Of a DNA stretch of 64,000 nt, positions 52,629 through 64,000 are shown piece by piece; position 1 is the stretch's first letter, and each line of letters begins with the position of its first letter. The notes beneath the pieces were generated by a model that was not told the origin of the DNA, made no database searches, and saw only the letters and a program-made list of their open reading frames with translations. The stretch is from the NCBI GenBank assembly GCA_025200525.1, contig CM045761.1, positions 100,354,182 to 100,418,181 of the forward strand, given 5' to 3'. A program made the translations under genes and the position numbers. Source of the stretch: Camellia lanceoleosa. Lineage: Eukaryota; Streptophyta; Magnoliopsida; Ericales; Theaceae.

Positions 52629-55600
52629 TGTAGACACCTCATTTTTGACCGTCCTCAAGACTTGGACGTCATCGTTTGAACACTCGATGATCATCCATGC
52701 TCGTGTTCGTTTTAAGTTCCTGAAGGTCTCAGCTGCGCGCCTTGCCTTAGAACCTCTCAACTTGTCTGTTTTGTTCTTGGTTGTGGACCAAGAGCTTGTG
52801 GTTTTGTTTCTGAGGGAATGGGGTGGCTTGTTGGCCAGCCCCATAACCCATCGGCTAGGCCTCATGCCTATCGGCCTTTTCTTCTCTCCATCGGCCATCA
52901 GTGGTGGTCGGTCGGCACCCTTTTTGGCCGGTCGGCCATGTTTGTTGGCTGAGGCCTTTTTATTTGCTTTTGCAGATATTTTTTGTGCCAGCTGTGACAG
53001 CTAGTGAGCACAAATTTCATCCTCCATACACGTGTATGGAGGGATTGAGTCAGGCCCTTAGCTTGTCCAACAAGCTTAGGACTTGAATTTCTATAAGAAG
53101 GGAGGCCCCTCTCCCTTTCCAGAGGTTCTGAAATTTGAAGATACAAAACATATCTCTCTCTATATATATTGCTTAAAAGTGTGTTTTGTCTTCACTTTTG
53201 CGCTACAACACCTAGTAAAGCACCATTGTTTTGTTGCTGAGGTACTAGAGGACCTTGTTTGGACTCTTAAAGTTTGTTTTCTTTGGCTCAGAAGTGCTGG
53301 TTTGCTGTGGTTCTTCAAGGGTGAGTTGTTACCCCTTTTAAGCCTTGTTTTGCTTAAGTGTTTGGCCCCCTTTGCATACTGTTTTAGGCCTTGCTTTCAA
53401 CTGAAATTTTTTTTAATTTTAAGTGCTTAAAGTGTTTGTTTAAGGCCTCTTTGGTGTTGGGGGTGGTCTACCCCCTTTTGTGCCTTGTTTGGCCTTGTTT
53501 TGGGCCATCTCTTTTAGGCCTTTGGATCACCTTTATTTGTCCTTTCTACCACTGAATTCTAGAGTGGTGGAAAGTGTGTTTTGAGGTCTTAAATAGGAGG
53601 GGGTTGTCCCCCCTCCTCTTCTCTTGTATGCTTATGTTGATGGCTCATCAAAGTAGCATGTTTTTCTACCTCTTTGAGGCTCTATCTTAGTATGTTTTTG
53701 GCATTATTTCAGCATGTTATAGCTTTGTCAAGGGTTGGTTTGATAGCCTCTTGCATGCTCCTTGCACTTGTAGTGCATTTCCATTCACTAGCCTAACATG
53801 TATCATGGTTTTGACCATCATTTTAGCATGTTTTTGGCTCAACTCCAGCAAGCTTTTACTCATGTTTTAGCATGCTTAAGCTTTGTTTTATGTTGTTTTG
53901 GTCATGCATGCCTTGCTTTGTATAGCCATAGTGCATTTTCGCTCACTAGCTTTGAGTTTCCAAGTCACTAGCCTGCATTGCTTGGGCTATTTGTATGATT
54001 CAGCATCATTTGGTATGTGATTTCAGTGTGTGTAGTGTGGTCACACTCTATCATGTTTCACTCTTTCAATGCTTTGGAGGGTTAGTGCTTTATGCCTTAA
54101 ACATGAGCCATTGTGTATGCCATCTTGCCTAGGCTTTTGGGCTGCCATATCAGTGTGTTTTTGGCCTTATTTTACCATGATATAACTCTGATTTTTGTTG
54201 GTAAAGTCACCTCATGCTTGGTTTTGGTAGGTGTAGTGTAATCTCTTTGTTGGCCTAGTATGCTCCATGCTTCATGCCTTTAATTCTAGCATTTGTTGGC
54301 TATGTTTAAGCATGTTTCTAGCTTTGTTTTGGCCTGCCTTGGGACTATTTTGAATCACCTTGGCCCTTTGGGGCTTGTTTGTTATGGCCATGGTGCAAGT
54401 CTCTTTGCTAGCCTTAAGCCTTGAGCCTCCTAGCATGCTATGCTTGTGTTATGTGCATGATTTGGCATCATTCCTTACATGATTTTAGAGCATATATCAT
54501 TGCCACGCTCTCACATTTTCCACTCCTTCAATGTGTTTGAGAGTTGTGTCTTCATGTCTTGTTTGTGAACCAATGTGTATGCATGCTTATATTTGTTCTT
54601 GGACTTCATTTTCAGCATGTTTTGGCCATTGTCTTGGTATGTATGAGGCTTGTTTGAGATTGGTTTGGTCCATTGAGTATTGTATTTAATAGCCCTTGCC
54701 ATGACATTGTTGTTTGCATGTTGTTGCATGGTATTATGTTGCATGTTGTCACATTTGCATGTGGTTAGCATGTTGTTGCATGCTCATGTTATTTGCATGT
54801 TGCATGTTGCATTATGTTTGCATGTTTGATTGCATTGCATTGTGTTTGGATCGGATGTTGATCCAAATGCAAGGAACGAGGACGTTTCATACTCAAAGTG
54901 ATGAAACGTGCCTCATTCCTTAGGTCACTAACACCTTTGATCATGTATGATAAGGTGGAGGTTCATCGAGTCTTATGTGGTATTTGTGTGCATTCATTGA
55001 CATTGATTTGTGCAAATTGGCTTCTTTAGCCATCATGCATTGAGATGCGTGATTGGTGGCTCGAGAGCCGAGCACTACACTCCTTTGAGCTTTAGACATG
55101 ATAAGGAGTGTGGTTGCACATACATTTTCTTGCAAATACACTACTATGCCTCTGTCAGTGCTCTGTTGCAGCAAAAGGAGAATTTGCAGGAAGCAGTGGC
55201 CGACCGGCCATCAAAGCTGCCGACCGGCCACCAAGTCTGCCGATCGACCATCAAAATTGGCCGATAGCCATAAACCCTGGCCAATGGCCATTCCCCTTGG
55301 CCGATCATCCATCAGAATGTTCATAAGGTGGGTCAGAGGTACCTTGGAAGTTGGCACAATTTTTGAAGTCCGTATATGCAAAGCAGAGGCATCACGAGAG
55401 GCGGTAGTGGATTTCGGCGGCAAAGCCGAGCATGCATACACCCCTCCTCGCGAGGCCATTTTTACCGCTTTATTAGCTAGTTGTAGTTAATTACTTGTTT
55501 GGTAATTAATTAGTTTAATCTGTTTTGTAATATTCTAATTAGCTTAGTATAGCTAGTTTCAATTCAGTTTGTAATTAATTAGCTTAGCGTAGCTAGTTAG

Positions 55601-56774
55601 TTGGTTCATTCGGACCCTCCGTCAAGAGGGCAACTATTGTAATAAGCGTGCGTGCGTGTGTGATGCATGTCTTCCAACCCCTATTTCTTTCTCCCTTTTA
55701 CTTATCTGCTTTCAGTGGTTAGTTTTAGGGCATATTTCAATTAGCATCTTTATGCTTCGCATGTTTGCATTCATTCATCTGTCTTGCATGCACCGGGCTC
55801 GGCGCATCATTCAAACTGCATCGTATTTCAATACCAATTTGAATACATGTTATCTAGTTGCATTCACATGACATCTTAGAATAGCCAAGCCTATCTTAGT
55901 TGCATTTTTGCATGTATTGCATTAGGCATTGTTGACATAGCTAGGATCATGCATTGATTACTAACTAGCTTCTTTTTTGGCTTGGAGTACACTGTGAGTG
56001 TTTATGCTTTAGCATCCTTGCATGTGTGTAAGTGACTACCATGATAGCATGCTTGCCATAAGGCTAACTGCTTATGTGTTTAACTGAATGAATGCCTGTG
56101 GATGAAGGTTGGATTGCTTGAATTGGAACAATTCATCAAAAATGTGCGTTTTAAGCCCACTTGAAGTGGCAAAATCATGTTTTCCTAAGCCCACTTGAGG
56201 GTGGCAAAATCCGCGTCTTAGCCTACTTGGGAGTAGCAACTTCAAACCATTTTTCAAACAAACAAACATGAGATGTTTTGTTCTAAATCGAGTGATTTAG
56301 TCTATACTTGTGTGCTGTGCGCATCACATAGTAAGATTAGCTAATAAACCGGAATAAGAACACATGTGTTTTCAAAAACAACATATCATGTCAGTAAAGG
56401 CCGATCTTTGATCGGGCGAGCGGGGGTGCTCATTGCATGACCTTCCCATCTCGTACCCAAGTTCCCGAGCCGAGGCAATTTTGGTGATGACGGACACGTG
56501 GCCTTAGGCACGAGTCAAGGTTTCCTAAATTTTTCCAAAATAAAATATTTAGGTGGCAACTCTGAAATTTGGCAAAGCAGTCCATGTTTGGCACTTCTTG
56601 ATTAAAATCGATTTTCCAAAACGATTTGCCGGATTTGGACTCTTTGGTGATTTATCAGTCTTACATTGCACTTTGTGAGATTAGATTCAGAACCGTGATA
56701 GGAGTCCAAACTGTAGTAGCTAAGAACAACGATTCGCGCCCTCGCATGCGGAGCGGAGTTCCGGGTGGTCTACA
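52629..56774 (+). mobile_element. 4.1-kb solo LTR (LTR F)
   Basis: The LTR begins TGTAGACACCTCATTTTT and ends GGTGGTCTACA. ATTAT (52624-52628) and ATTAC (56775-56779) form a 4-of-5 duplication. LTR E (26041-29908, minus) is a full-length relative. A G-box palindrome (53021-53042) precedes a TATA tract (CTCTCTATATATATTG, 53154-53170) by about 115 bp, as in LTR E. Stretches rich in CATG/TGCATG words (53640-54850) and clusters of GGCC(G/A)G (52855-52950, 55195-55315) are also shared. No ORF has a domain. The length suggests an Ogre/Tat- or Athila-like large retroelement (inference). Confidence 0.88.
53021..53042 (+). promoter_or_regulatory. G-box palindrome in LTR F
   Basis: The perfect 22-bp palindrome with core CCATACACGTGTATGG is identical to the one in LTR E (29488-29509) although the surrounding sequence has diverged. 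It lies 392 bp from the LTR start. Confidence 0.5.
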
Positions 56775-56779
56775 ATTAC

Positions 56780-57969
56780 CTTAACTCTTTAATTAAGTCC
56801 ATTTCCAAGATATGAAGTAAACATAAAATAAATGAAACAATTAAGGTTCTCTATCTCGTATAGATATACAATGATGACGTGATCAATACAATTAATTACA
56901 AGTGCCCTTAGGCTACATCTAACAATTTAAATCAAAAAAATATATATATTAAAAAAATAAAAAATAAAAATCAAACAAAACAAAACAAAAGGGTTTAATC
57001 CTCTTTACAATAAATAGCATTCCACCTAAGGTAATGGCCCCATGGCCAACAATCAAGAAGATTTTGAGTCTTATACAAATTTATCGAACTTCACACCTAA
57101 AAAATAATCAACAATGTGGGATGAACACAAATGTTCGATAGGAACCCCAATGCTTCTAAACAATAACAATACATGAATAGATATGATCATGAATGCTACA
57201 AGTCATATTTATATATATAATGTGACTTTTTATATTCAAATATACATACATAAGTATATCTTTTCTCAGAAGAATCCTTCTTTATCATATCAAGAAAACC
57301 CATTTTCTGATCTTGGTAACTCACTATTTTCAATTCAAAAAGATTTCTAGACCAATCCACAATTAATCCTTTGTACTTTCATACTACTCATTTACATCAA
57401 ACAGTAATCGGATTGTTTCAAATTCAATATCCATTTCATAACACAACTCCAACTATATTGTTGATACTCATTTTCATCAACAATTATCTCTATAGATATA
57501 CACACATTAGTAATCAAGCCCCACATCACCACCATGGTCTCATTAGGCCCCACGTCTGTCTGCTTCACCGGTTGCTAGTCGGAAGGAACGCATTACCTTT
57601 ATATAGCACAGCCTACTTTACCGGGTGCTAATCGGAAGGAACACATTACCTCTATATAGCACATCAGCCTGCTTTACCAGTTGTTAGCTTGAAGGATCGC
57701 ATTACCTCTATATAGTGTAATCACATTTCATACACGTACATCTCAATTTCTTCTCATTCAACCTCATTTGATTACATAATTATGCAATCAACCAGTAACA
57801 CATAAGGTTTCAGTTCAACCTATTCCACATGGATTCTATAACAAGCAATACCATCCTTAACCAATAGCTAAGGACAAAACCACTATGCAATAAAGACCCA
57901 ACTCTCACACTGAAACAAAATAATTCTCATAGCAGTTCCATACTTGATTTCGTCATTTTCAATTACCAT

Positions 57970-58004
<35 letters not shown>

Positions 58005-58250
58005 GTATCTTTGTATCTCAGACTTCGTTCCCCTAACTTCGGCCTCTAGGGTTTTTTTCTTCTTCCATCTACATACCTTTACGCAAACCTACCCCAAAAT
58101 CAACCCAACCACTGCCATTCATATAGTGGGCAAATGGTTTCCTCAACTATTCCCGTCTCCGCCTCCATATGTACGAAATCCATGTTTAAAACCCCTCTTC
58201 AAACCTTTCTTTCCTAGATAATCGAAAGCACCAAGTGTTTATTTTAAATG
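56780..58250. mobile_element. LTR-like sequence flanking LTR F on the right
   Basis: This AT-rich, non-coding stretch joins directly to 52612-52628 when LTR F is removed. Together with TGTAATGACC at 52166 it may be another member of the TGTCACAACCC family, interrupted by the MITE and by LTR F. It has a three-copy repeat of about 55 bp at 57558-57715 with ggaa(g)gaacgcattacc and tatatagca phrases, similar in kind to the repeat at 50755-50855. A CT microsatellite is at 57969-58001. The right end is undefined, so the call is tentative. Confidence 0.35.
57969..58001. repeat. (CT)n microsatellite
   Basis: A pure CT run of about 32 bp, followed by a frame (58003-58221) with no recognisable domain. 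Confidence 0.9.
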
Positions 58251-59699
58251 TGGTATAAAAGGAATGATTTGAGATTAAACATTTTTATTTTAATTGCCTT
58301 GTATTTGTATGAAGTTGGGTTTGATCTAAAATGTCCACAAATAGACCATTTCGTAAAAAGAAGAAGATCAAAATTATCAAGATAAGTTCTAAAACGGAGG
58401 CATCTATTAATTGTTCGTAGCTTTAGAATATAAATTTTTACCCAATAAAAACAATTTAGACTTTAAGAGCCAAAATATTTGCCTAATGCTATTTTGTATC
58501 TCGCTGGCCAATCTAGAACCTTCTTGTTCGTCGACTTCCATTGACATCTGAGGTGCATTTTGCTCTTTCCATTGCTTTAGTAATTGTTGATAACTATGGA
58601 AAATAGCTCTTAGTAAATATTTAAATGAGAATTGTTACAATGTTAATTTTTGTTAATTTTGTAAAACTATCAGCCTATTTGTGCTTATGTGTTTTATATA
58701 AGCCAGTGAAAATCCATTAGAAATTCTTCCTCTCTGTTTTGCTATTCTAACCAAGTTTTTGAGGGAAATAATCATGTTGTTGTGTTCCTTCTTGTGTCTG
58801 TTATTACACTGTTAATAGATTCTGCAAATTCAGTTCTATAGCATAGACATTCTACTGATATTGTTGAATATAATAGATCTACTATCCAAAGGCATGTGCT
58901 TAGTTGAGATGTATCTTGCATTTTGGTTTAAGTATAATTTAATATGTTTCAATCAATAAATAATAAAGAGTCTTGTTGGAGTGCATACACAAAGTTATTA
59001 AGCAAAATAGAGAAGGTATGATTAAGATATATACCTATTTGATATTTTACTTGTTTGCTGCTTATCTTTCCTTTCATTTTATGCACAATAGATCTTCATT
59101 CAATATGTTTAAATCATGGTTAGAAACCTGCTACCAATGTCCTTGAATCCTTGGCTTTGAAATATTGTCTTATGATAGATATTTTGGAAGATGTGCGTAA
59201 TTATTACAGAGAACTGTAGTCTTGCTATATATGGTGACAATTCATATTAGCTTGGTGCTACGACATATTATTGTTTATTTGAATATTGTCTAATTCAAGT
59301 ATTTGCACCAAATTCTCGTATTATCTAGTGTATTTCCATGTGACATTTGGTTTAACTTATATAGTTGCAAGATGTGTATTTTGATTCAACCTTTGTCTCC
59401 TGAATAGTACAGCAAATATGTGATAATTGATACATAGATCAGCTATTTTGCTAAAATTTCCATGTAGATGAGCAAGTGAAGTGTTGGTGCCCACCACTTG
59501 GGAGTTTGTGTAACATCAAGTGGGGAATGAGTCTGACATTAGGGATTCTAAATTATTCTTCTTTTTTTTAATTAATTTTTTTCTAACAATTTGTTAATTA
59601 AATTCCGCAAGGATTAGGGTGGTCTGCCAAGATTATCTTAGAGATTCACATGGGCTAGGTTTGTGGATGGCCATTAGAAAGGTTAGCAGGAGTGTTCCA
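58251..59699. other. AT-rich stretch, no gene recognised
   Basis: The sequence resembles plant intron or intergenic DNA (T-rich, with short stop-filled frames). It lies directly before an NPF transporter relic and could include intron remnants of that gene, but I see no exon with a domain. Confidence 0.4.
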
Positions 59700-59714
59700 T
59701 GCTAATTGGTTAAA

Positions 59715-59935
59715 AAGGAATTAGTTACCAAAATCGATGGATAACAGCAATCTCAACCCTCCATCCCCTTCCCTCCCCCCCTACTGTGGATCAAAGGAGT
59801 CCTTCTCGTGCAAAGGTCCAACCCCATGGCAAATGAATTTCCTACTAAGTGGCTTTGGACTACTAGTAGTTGGAGCTAGTAGCATAAGACCACGTAACCT
59901 AGCCTTTGGAGCAGACTAATTCAACCACAACACTT
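59715..59935 (+). pseudogene. NRT1/PTR (NPF) transporter relic
   Basis: NPF proteins are 12-helix proton-coupled carriers of nitrate, peptides, glucosinolates or hormones. The frame 59737-59919 has a C-rich loop ([20 protein letters not shown]), a hydrophobic helix ([15 protein letters not shown]) and [10 protein letters not shown], followed by TAA and then FNHNTF. Intact NPFs have a GIRPCNLAFGADQFN-like motif here, so the Q codon appears to have become TAA and the G and C have changed (SIRPRN). Only this one exon-like piece of about 70 codons is present, without start or other helices. It is a gene relic, most like NPF2-type proteins by eye. Confidence 0.75.
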
Positions 59936-61160
59936 TTATTTTGTGATTTGTATGTCCGTGCGTGAAAGAGTATGGGTTTTGCATTTTGTTTTTCTCATAT
60001 TCATAACTATAGTTTTATCAATTCGTGATTTTCAAATCAAATGTTGGCGGATTGGCAATATGTATGAGGAAATAATGCAATATGTGTGAGGGATAAACTA
60101 AAGATAAGCCAGTTGATGACGTGATACAGTTAGGCTAAATCGAGTTTTGGATTCTTAGTGGTAAGAATTTAGTTGTCTTCTACAGCTTTGAAAATAGTTT
60201 CGTTGTCATCATGTTAAGTAAGGTGAGTCTAGTTATATGCATGGAGCATCACCCACATCTACTTAATCAATTTGTGGAAGAAAGATAATGAATTTCATTA
60301 TAATGAATAATATGAGGTTGATTAACATAGTATGTTATGTTTTTTTCTAGCTTGCTTTCTTTTCTTTTCTTTTTTTTAAAAAAAAAATTAGTGAACTATT
60401 AATTAGATGTTATGTCATGCACATCAGAATCAATAATTGTCAAGAGTTATTACCTTTCTCTAAATCTTAATAATGCCTAGTAGAGGTTATATTAGCGTCA
60501 TCATCAAAGTAATTATTTGTGCAAGTGTTTTTTTTACTACCTATACATTGACTAGATTGCTTTCTTCTTTTTGTCTCTAATTTTCTCATTGGGTATCATT
60601 AGCAACCAATTTTCTTCTGCAGATATTCTCATTATGGGCTGAGAGCCCCAGAAAGAATGGGGGCTTGAGCTATACAAGTGACAATGTTGGGGTTGCTCTT
60701 GCTGTAACAAGTAGAGTGGTAGATATTACTCAACGATTTAGAGTTGATTATATCTAGATTAATTTTCTGGACCATCAAAATCTCATAAGCTTAAGGGAAC
60801 ATTCTTCAATTTAATTTATTTTTTTCCTGTTTTCCATGTTCATTAGTATTTAAGGGAATAAATAACACTTTATTGTGTTTAGAAAGTTATATAACAAAAT
60901 TTAGCACTACTTATTTGTTGTTTTTAGATTGATGTCATTCTTGGTCAACTCTCCTAGTAGTCTACTTCTGTAGAAAGTAAAGATTGCCCCTCACTAGGTC
61001 TGTTAGTCGTCCACCTTCCATTTTTATCTAGAAAAAGAAAATGAGAGGGAAAAAATCCTAACCCTAAACCACCCACTTCTCATATCACCATCTGCCACCT
61101 CTCTCTCTCCATCCCCCCTTGTCCTCCTACTCCTCATCACCTCCCTTGCTGCTATTGCGA
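59936..61160. other. AT-rich stretch around the ZIFL-like exon
   Basis: Apart from the 88-bp exon-like segment, no coding region or repeat boundary is seen. A pyrimidine-rich tract lies at 61075-61150. Confidence 0.4.
60623..60710 (+). pseudogene. Isolated exon resembling a ZIFL-type MFS transporter
   Basis: An 88-bp segment preceded by a pyrimidine tract and TTCTTCTGCAG, and followed by GTAGAG, reads [29 protein letters not shown]. Zinc-induced-facilitator-like (ZIFL) proteins have a loop of the type SLWA-SP---GGLS----VG-VLAIS between two helices, and the exon phase fits. The neighbouring exons were not found in the 1 kb on either side, so it is probably a relic or part of a decayed gene. 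The identification rests on about 29 residues. Confidence 0.5.
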
Positions 61161-61360
61161 AATTCTGAGTTTAGGATCAAAACAAAGGTTAAACGTCCTT
61201 TCAAAACAGCCCCTGCTGCTGTTGCGAAATTCTGAGTTTAGGATCATATTTTCGAAATAGAAAAAGCAATATATGGAAAATTTTCATTCTAGATTTTGCA
61301 TTTATGTGGACACCAAACTTTTGTTTATATGCAAAAATTCTGAGTTTAGGATCATTTTCC
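61155..61360. repeat. Interspersed short repeat, three copies
   Basis: The phrase aaattctgagtttaggatca occurs at about 61165, 61226 and 61336. The first two copies share a further ctgctgct(a/g)ttgcg lead. The 60-codon frame at 61273-61455 passes through and shows no domain. Confidence 0.75.
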
Positions 61361-61914
61361 CAAAACAACGATACATTTATATCTATATTATGTTAGGCAT
61401 GAATCAGGTTGGTTTCATCTTTTGCTATTGGCCGAGTGATATCAATCCAAGTTGAACTTGGAGCAAATTATAATTGTTAAGGGGGTAAAGTCAATTTTTC
61501 CCAACAAAAAAAATCAAAATTAGTTCTATTGTGTATATTATGTACCTCATATTATGTTGTATTATTATGTGATACCTGGAATTTTAGTTTCATTCATTAG
61601 TTGTTGATCACATTAATTGTTCAATCTGTGAAGTCCCGAGCTTCTACATTAAAGCAGTAGTTTATGTCAATGAAGTTTATGTGATTCAACCACTGTTGAT
61701 CTATCTGTCAATAAAGTTTTGTCCCATGCTTCTACATTAATTGTTAAATCTTTGAGTTCTGCATTATAATTGATTAACACTCATTGTCCTTCATTGTTTT
61801 GTACCTCATTATGCTTCATTCTGCTTCATTGTTCTGTACCACACATTAATTGTAAAGATTGCTACTTCATTGTGCTTTTTGGCCCCTTCTTTTCCTGATA
61901 ACCAAACAACCCTT

Positions 61915-62905
61915 AAATATAATAATGGGCAGCTTCCTTGTGTCAAAAATGACTTGTGAGAACTGAAGGTACATAAATAAGACACGTAGAAAGGGAGTTT
62001 AAATCGAAAATACCTTTAACTTAGTCGAAAAAGGGGATTTGGGTGGGCAAAAATGCAAAATAGGCCCCTAACCACTGTTGAGATGTAACATGAAGCTTCC
62101 TCGTCCCAAAAATGACTTGTGACAACTACTGGTACATAAATAGGACACCTAGATTGGGAGTTACAGCCAAAAATGCCTTAAACTTAGTAAAGAAATGGGG
62201 TTCGGGGGGCAAAAATGCAAAATAGCCCCCCAACCACTGTTGGGATACAACAAGCAACTTCCTCATGTCAAAAATGACTTGTGAGAACTAATAGTACATA
62301 AATAGGACATGTAGATTGGGAGTTACAGTTGAAAAAGACTTAAACTTAGCCAAAAAAGGACTTTCAGAGGGTGAAAATACAAAACAGCCCCCAACCCAAT
62401 GTATGGCTATCACGGGTAGCATCCTCGTGACAAATAGGACCTACGGCCACAAACGGCATGTAATTCACACCCGTAGTTTGAGAGTTAGAGCCAAAAATGC
62501 CTTGAACTTAGTCGAAAATGGACTTTTGGCGGGGCGAAAATGCAAAACAGCCCCCGAACCAATGAATAGCTGTTACGGGCATCATCCTCGTGACAAATAG
62601 GACCTATGGCCATAAATGACATGTAATTCACATGCGTAGTTTGAGAGTTAGAGTCGAAAATGCCTTAAGCTTAGTCAAAAATGGGTTTTCGGGGGGCGAA
62701 AATGCAAAACAACCCCCGAACCAATGTATGGCTGTTACAGGCATCATCCTTGTGAGAAATAAAGCATGTGGCCGTAGACAATATGTAATTTGCACTCGTA
62801 GTTTGAGAGTTAGAGCCGAAAACGCCTTCACATTTGTCTAAAAAGGGCTTTGGGGGGAGCGAAAATGCGAAACAGCCCCCAAACCAATGTATGGATGTTA
62901 CGAAT
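61915..62905. repeat. Tandem array of about 162 bp, about six copies
   Basis: Unit landmarks are ccccc(t/g)aaccaatgtatgg, atcctcgtgacaaa(t/a), gggagttagagccgaaaatg, ccttaaacttagtc and ggggggcgaaaatgcaaaac. Starts of the aacca(c/a)tg phrase at about 62070, 62231, 62394, 62555, 62718 and 62881 give 161-163 bp. Because 162 is a multiple of three, frames of 70-95 codons with the repeated peptide SLRVRAKNAL persist. They are not evidence for a gene. The first copies are the most diverged. Confidence 0.9.
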
Positions 62906-64000
62906 TTGTTATATATTTACTTATTTTATTATTTAAGCAAGTTATTTAAATTTATTTTTTTTTAGACAAGCCCCCGAACCAATGCACAACTTTCGTCATC
63001 AGGGCACAAATGATGTGCAGAAGAAGAGAAAGATAAGGAAGAACAAATAAACTTACAACGTAAGAGAAAGAAGAAAAAGGCAAGGAACTGGTAGGTCAGT
63101 ATTAACCATGCCATGTTCCCTTAAATTAAATAAAAGGTATGCTTGTTCAGAGAAGAGAAACAGAGGTAGAGTATTCTAGTAGCAGAATCTGTCATGGTTG
63201 ATCACCAATCAATTGAAATGCAATGGACTAATTCCAAAATTCTTTCATATACTTTTCAATTCAATTGCATGGATACATTACCTGTTTTTCGTGATATGAC
63301 CACATCATCATACACTAAAGTTGTTTTCCATGAGAGAAAGAAGAGAAAAGTGATGGAACAATAAAGTAGCAACTCCATTAATATGTCTTCTATAGTTCAT
63401 GGAACTGGATTAAAAGTAAAAAAATTGAAAACACAAAAGCTGTACATAGGACAGATCACAGTCATCACCAAAAGACTATCAGTCATGCATTACTATTAGT
63501 TTTAAAAAACATGAATACATAGCTACGTTGAAGCATGCATTTCTGAATACTGATGTGTGCATTTTTTTTTATAGATGGCTTTTGGCATGGACTTGTGGAT
63601 ACTCCTTTTTTGTGTAATGAGGACAATTTTGACTTGTGTATAATCTTGATAATTTTGTCGTCCTCCACTTTTTGTGTGGATTATTATTACTCATACAGCT
63701 ATTTTTTGGCATAGACTTGATAATTACTAGTGTGGTATATAGAATTCCTTTTGTCATGGTACAGATTACGAGGGTAACTTGTACCATGACAAGTGGCTAT
63801 TTCGCATGGTAGTATATATATTTTTTGTACATAAAGGGCTTGATTTTTGTAACTTTTGCAGTTATGTTTTGTATGGAATTATTATTTTTGTTTGGACTAT
63901 ATAGTACAGGTTGGACTATAGTTTGCATGGAATTTTACATTTACAGTTATACATTTTTGGATGGTTGGAAGTGAAATGGATGCAGATCTATTGTGGAATG
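62906..64000. other. AT-rich stretch to the window end
   Basis: No gene or clear element boundary is recognised. A short inverted repeat (CTTGTACCATGACAA near 63778 with TTGTCATGGTACAGAT near 63750) and TGGCATGGACTTG/TGGCATAGACTTG repeats near 63583 and 63708 are present. Confidence 0.5.

Noticed and set aside
62316..62841. 94- and 69-codon frames with shared peptide as a protein family
   Set aside because: They lie in the 162-bp tandem array and result from its codon-multiple period.
1..64000. tRNA or rRNA genes
   Set aside because: No cloverleaf with conserved A/B boxes or rRNA-like segment was noticed by eye; a tRNAscan-SE or Infernal run would be needed to exclude degenerate ones.

Overview
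This window looks like intergenic, repeat-packed DNA from a eudicot nuclear genome. It is AT-rich and has plant-type Ty3/gypsy (Tat-lineage-like) LTR retrotransposons, MULE, CACTA and Helitron-like elements, MITEs and many microsatellites. I found no intact host gene, rRNA, tRNA or CRISPR array. The only host-gene traces are a short NRT1/PTR (NPF) transporter relic, one probable ZIFL-type transporter exon, and a leucine-rich-repeat fragment carried inside a transposon.

Left part (1-9519): decayed repeats. These include the end of a TGTAGACACC-type LTR at the left edge, a probable 1.9-kb solo LTR (911-2831), a Pack-MULE-like element (3565-4668), a hAT-like MITE (4729-5331), a 9-bp-TSD MITE (5825-6085), a palindromic repeat (about 6110-6520) and a long terminal-inverted-repeat element (about 7691-10059).

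Central part (9520-46805): two related gypsy elements in opposite orientation, one inside the other. The outer element ('Ty3-A', plus strand) lies at 13720-19721 and 37573-43039 and lacks its 5' LTR and the front of gag. The inner element ('Ty3-B', minus strand) is 19722-37572, with two 441-bp LTRs and a GTGGA/GTGAA target duplication. Both share one unusual plan: gag, protease, RT, RNase H, a second RNase H, integrase, a 52/50-bp composite tandem array, then two coding regions on the opposite strand separated by a 120-121-bp tandem array, then a polypurine tract and the 3' LTR. Ty3-B was itself hit by a CACTA element (33816-35552, TSD ATT) and by a 3.9-kb solo LTR (26041-29908, TSD GGTGA).

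A 4.2-kb block (LTR plus 3.76 kb of flank, 9520-13719) is repeated directly at 42602-46805. The left LTR is solo and flanked by ACTTT; the right LTR is the 3' LTR of Ty3-A and has the same right flank. The simplest history is insertion of Ty3-A, tandem duplication of the segment from mid-gag to the flank, then recombination of the leftmost two LTRs to a solo LTR. The flank holds a Helitron-like element that carries a Pack-MULE with an LRR fragment, and a poly(A) retroposon in which the duplication junction falls.

Right part (46806-64000): a second TGTAGACACC-type LTR (47772 on) split by a 1.8-kb solo LTR (50191-52023, TSD TGGTA), a fold-back MITE (52185-52603), a 4.1-kb solo LTR (52629-56774), further LTR-like sequence, the transporter relics (59.7-60.7 kb) and a tandem array of about 162 bp (61.9-62.9 kb). 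All retroelement coding regions are broken, so nothing here appears autonomous. Identities, ages and family names were judged by eye and not computed.
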